From Ecdyonurus torrentis (Eukaryota > Arthropoda > Insecta > Ephemeroptera > Heptageniidae), in assembly GCA_949318235.1 (NCBI GenBank), contig OX439137.1:5502641-5566640 (forward strand): a stretch of 64,000 nucleotides of DNA, in the 5' to 3' direction. The first letter of the stretch is position 1, and the number at the start of each line of letters is the position of its first letter. The notes below the pieces were generated by a model. That model was not told where the DNA came from, ran no database searches, and worked only from the letters and a program-made list of their open reading frames with translations. Shown piece after piece: positions 63,793 through 64,000 of the stretch. The position numbers and the translations under genes were made by a program.

Positions 63793-64000
63793 TGTCACAT
63801 CAAATTTCATTTTAATATACTATCAAATTTTTTTTTTTTTTCACGGAAAGCTAAAATTTTATAAACTTCAAAGATCCTTCAAATAAGCGAGGAAATTTTT
63901 TTTACCAAAGAAAAAATTAATAAAAACTGAATTATTTTGTAAGGAATACAATTTGTCAGAATAAATGAAGCAGAAAGGTAAATTTAATTTATTTTACATT

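Overview
This window is strongly AT-rich animal nuclear DNA with long introns, many microsatellites and homopolymer runs, and dozens of small transposon remnants. It holds a single recognisable host gene. Three phase-0 exons on the + strand (36173-36308, 41557-41904, 42640-42834) encode the N-terminus and whole first six-helix membrane domain of a transmembrane adenylyl cyclase, closest in layout and motifs to the ADCY2/4/7 (Drosophila AC76E-like) group. The catalytic C1 exon is not found in the remaining 21 kb, so either intron 3 is very long or the gene model ends in something unusual. The rest looks like a transposon-rich invertebrate genome, possibly marine. I cannot name the phylum from sequence alone.

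Layout. 1-36 kb: no host exon recognised; upstream intergenic or 5'-UTR-intron DNA carrying MITE families, a tRNA-derived SINE (3.6-4.0 kb, minus), LINE 3' tails (4.7, 9.5-10.1 and 22.1 kb) and long GA/CT/AT microsatellites. 36.2-42.8 kb: adenylyl cyclase exons; intron 1 (5.2 kb) and intron 2 (0.7 kb) are themselves largely filled with transposons. 42.8-64 kb: putative intron 3 or downstream DNA, with a second tRNA-derived SINE family, an intact hAT-type MITE with 8-bp target duplications (47.2-47.7 kb), a 5'-truncated Penelope-like retroelement that keeps its GIY-YIG domain and a hammerhead-like motif (48.3-49.15 kb), a LINE reverse transcriptase C-terminal fragment (53.6-54.2 kb), and a nested fold-back complex (56.2-62.1 kb).

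Repeat families defined here by comparing copies within the window: A (TTAA-flanked, about 343 bp, 12 copies); B (TTAA-flanked palindrome, about 310 bp, 3 copies plus a fragment); Q (TTAA-tipped palindrome, 1 copy); E (about 310 bp, 5 copies); F (about 295 bp, 2 copies); G (about 110 bp, 3 copies); H (TIRs built of tandem 33-bp units, 2 copies); I (AT-rich GCATAAATTATGC type, many fragments); K (9-bp target duplications, 2 copies); L, D, P and X (2 copies each); plus several single palindromic elements with TA targets. Five otherwise unrelated families (A, B, E, K, L) carry a GACGTC core, usually as TGACGTCA, the cyclic-AMP response element palindrome.

All boundaries come from reading and comparing the sequence by eye; no search was run. 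Superfamily labels rest on target-site duplications and terminal motifs and are inference where no protein is present.
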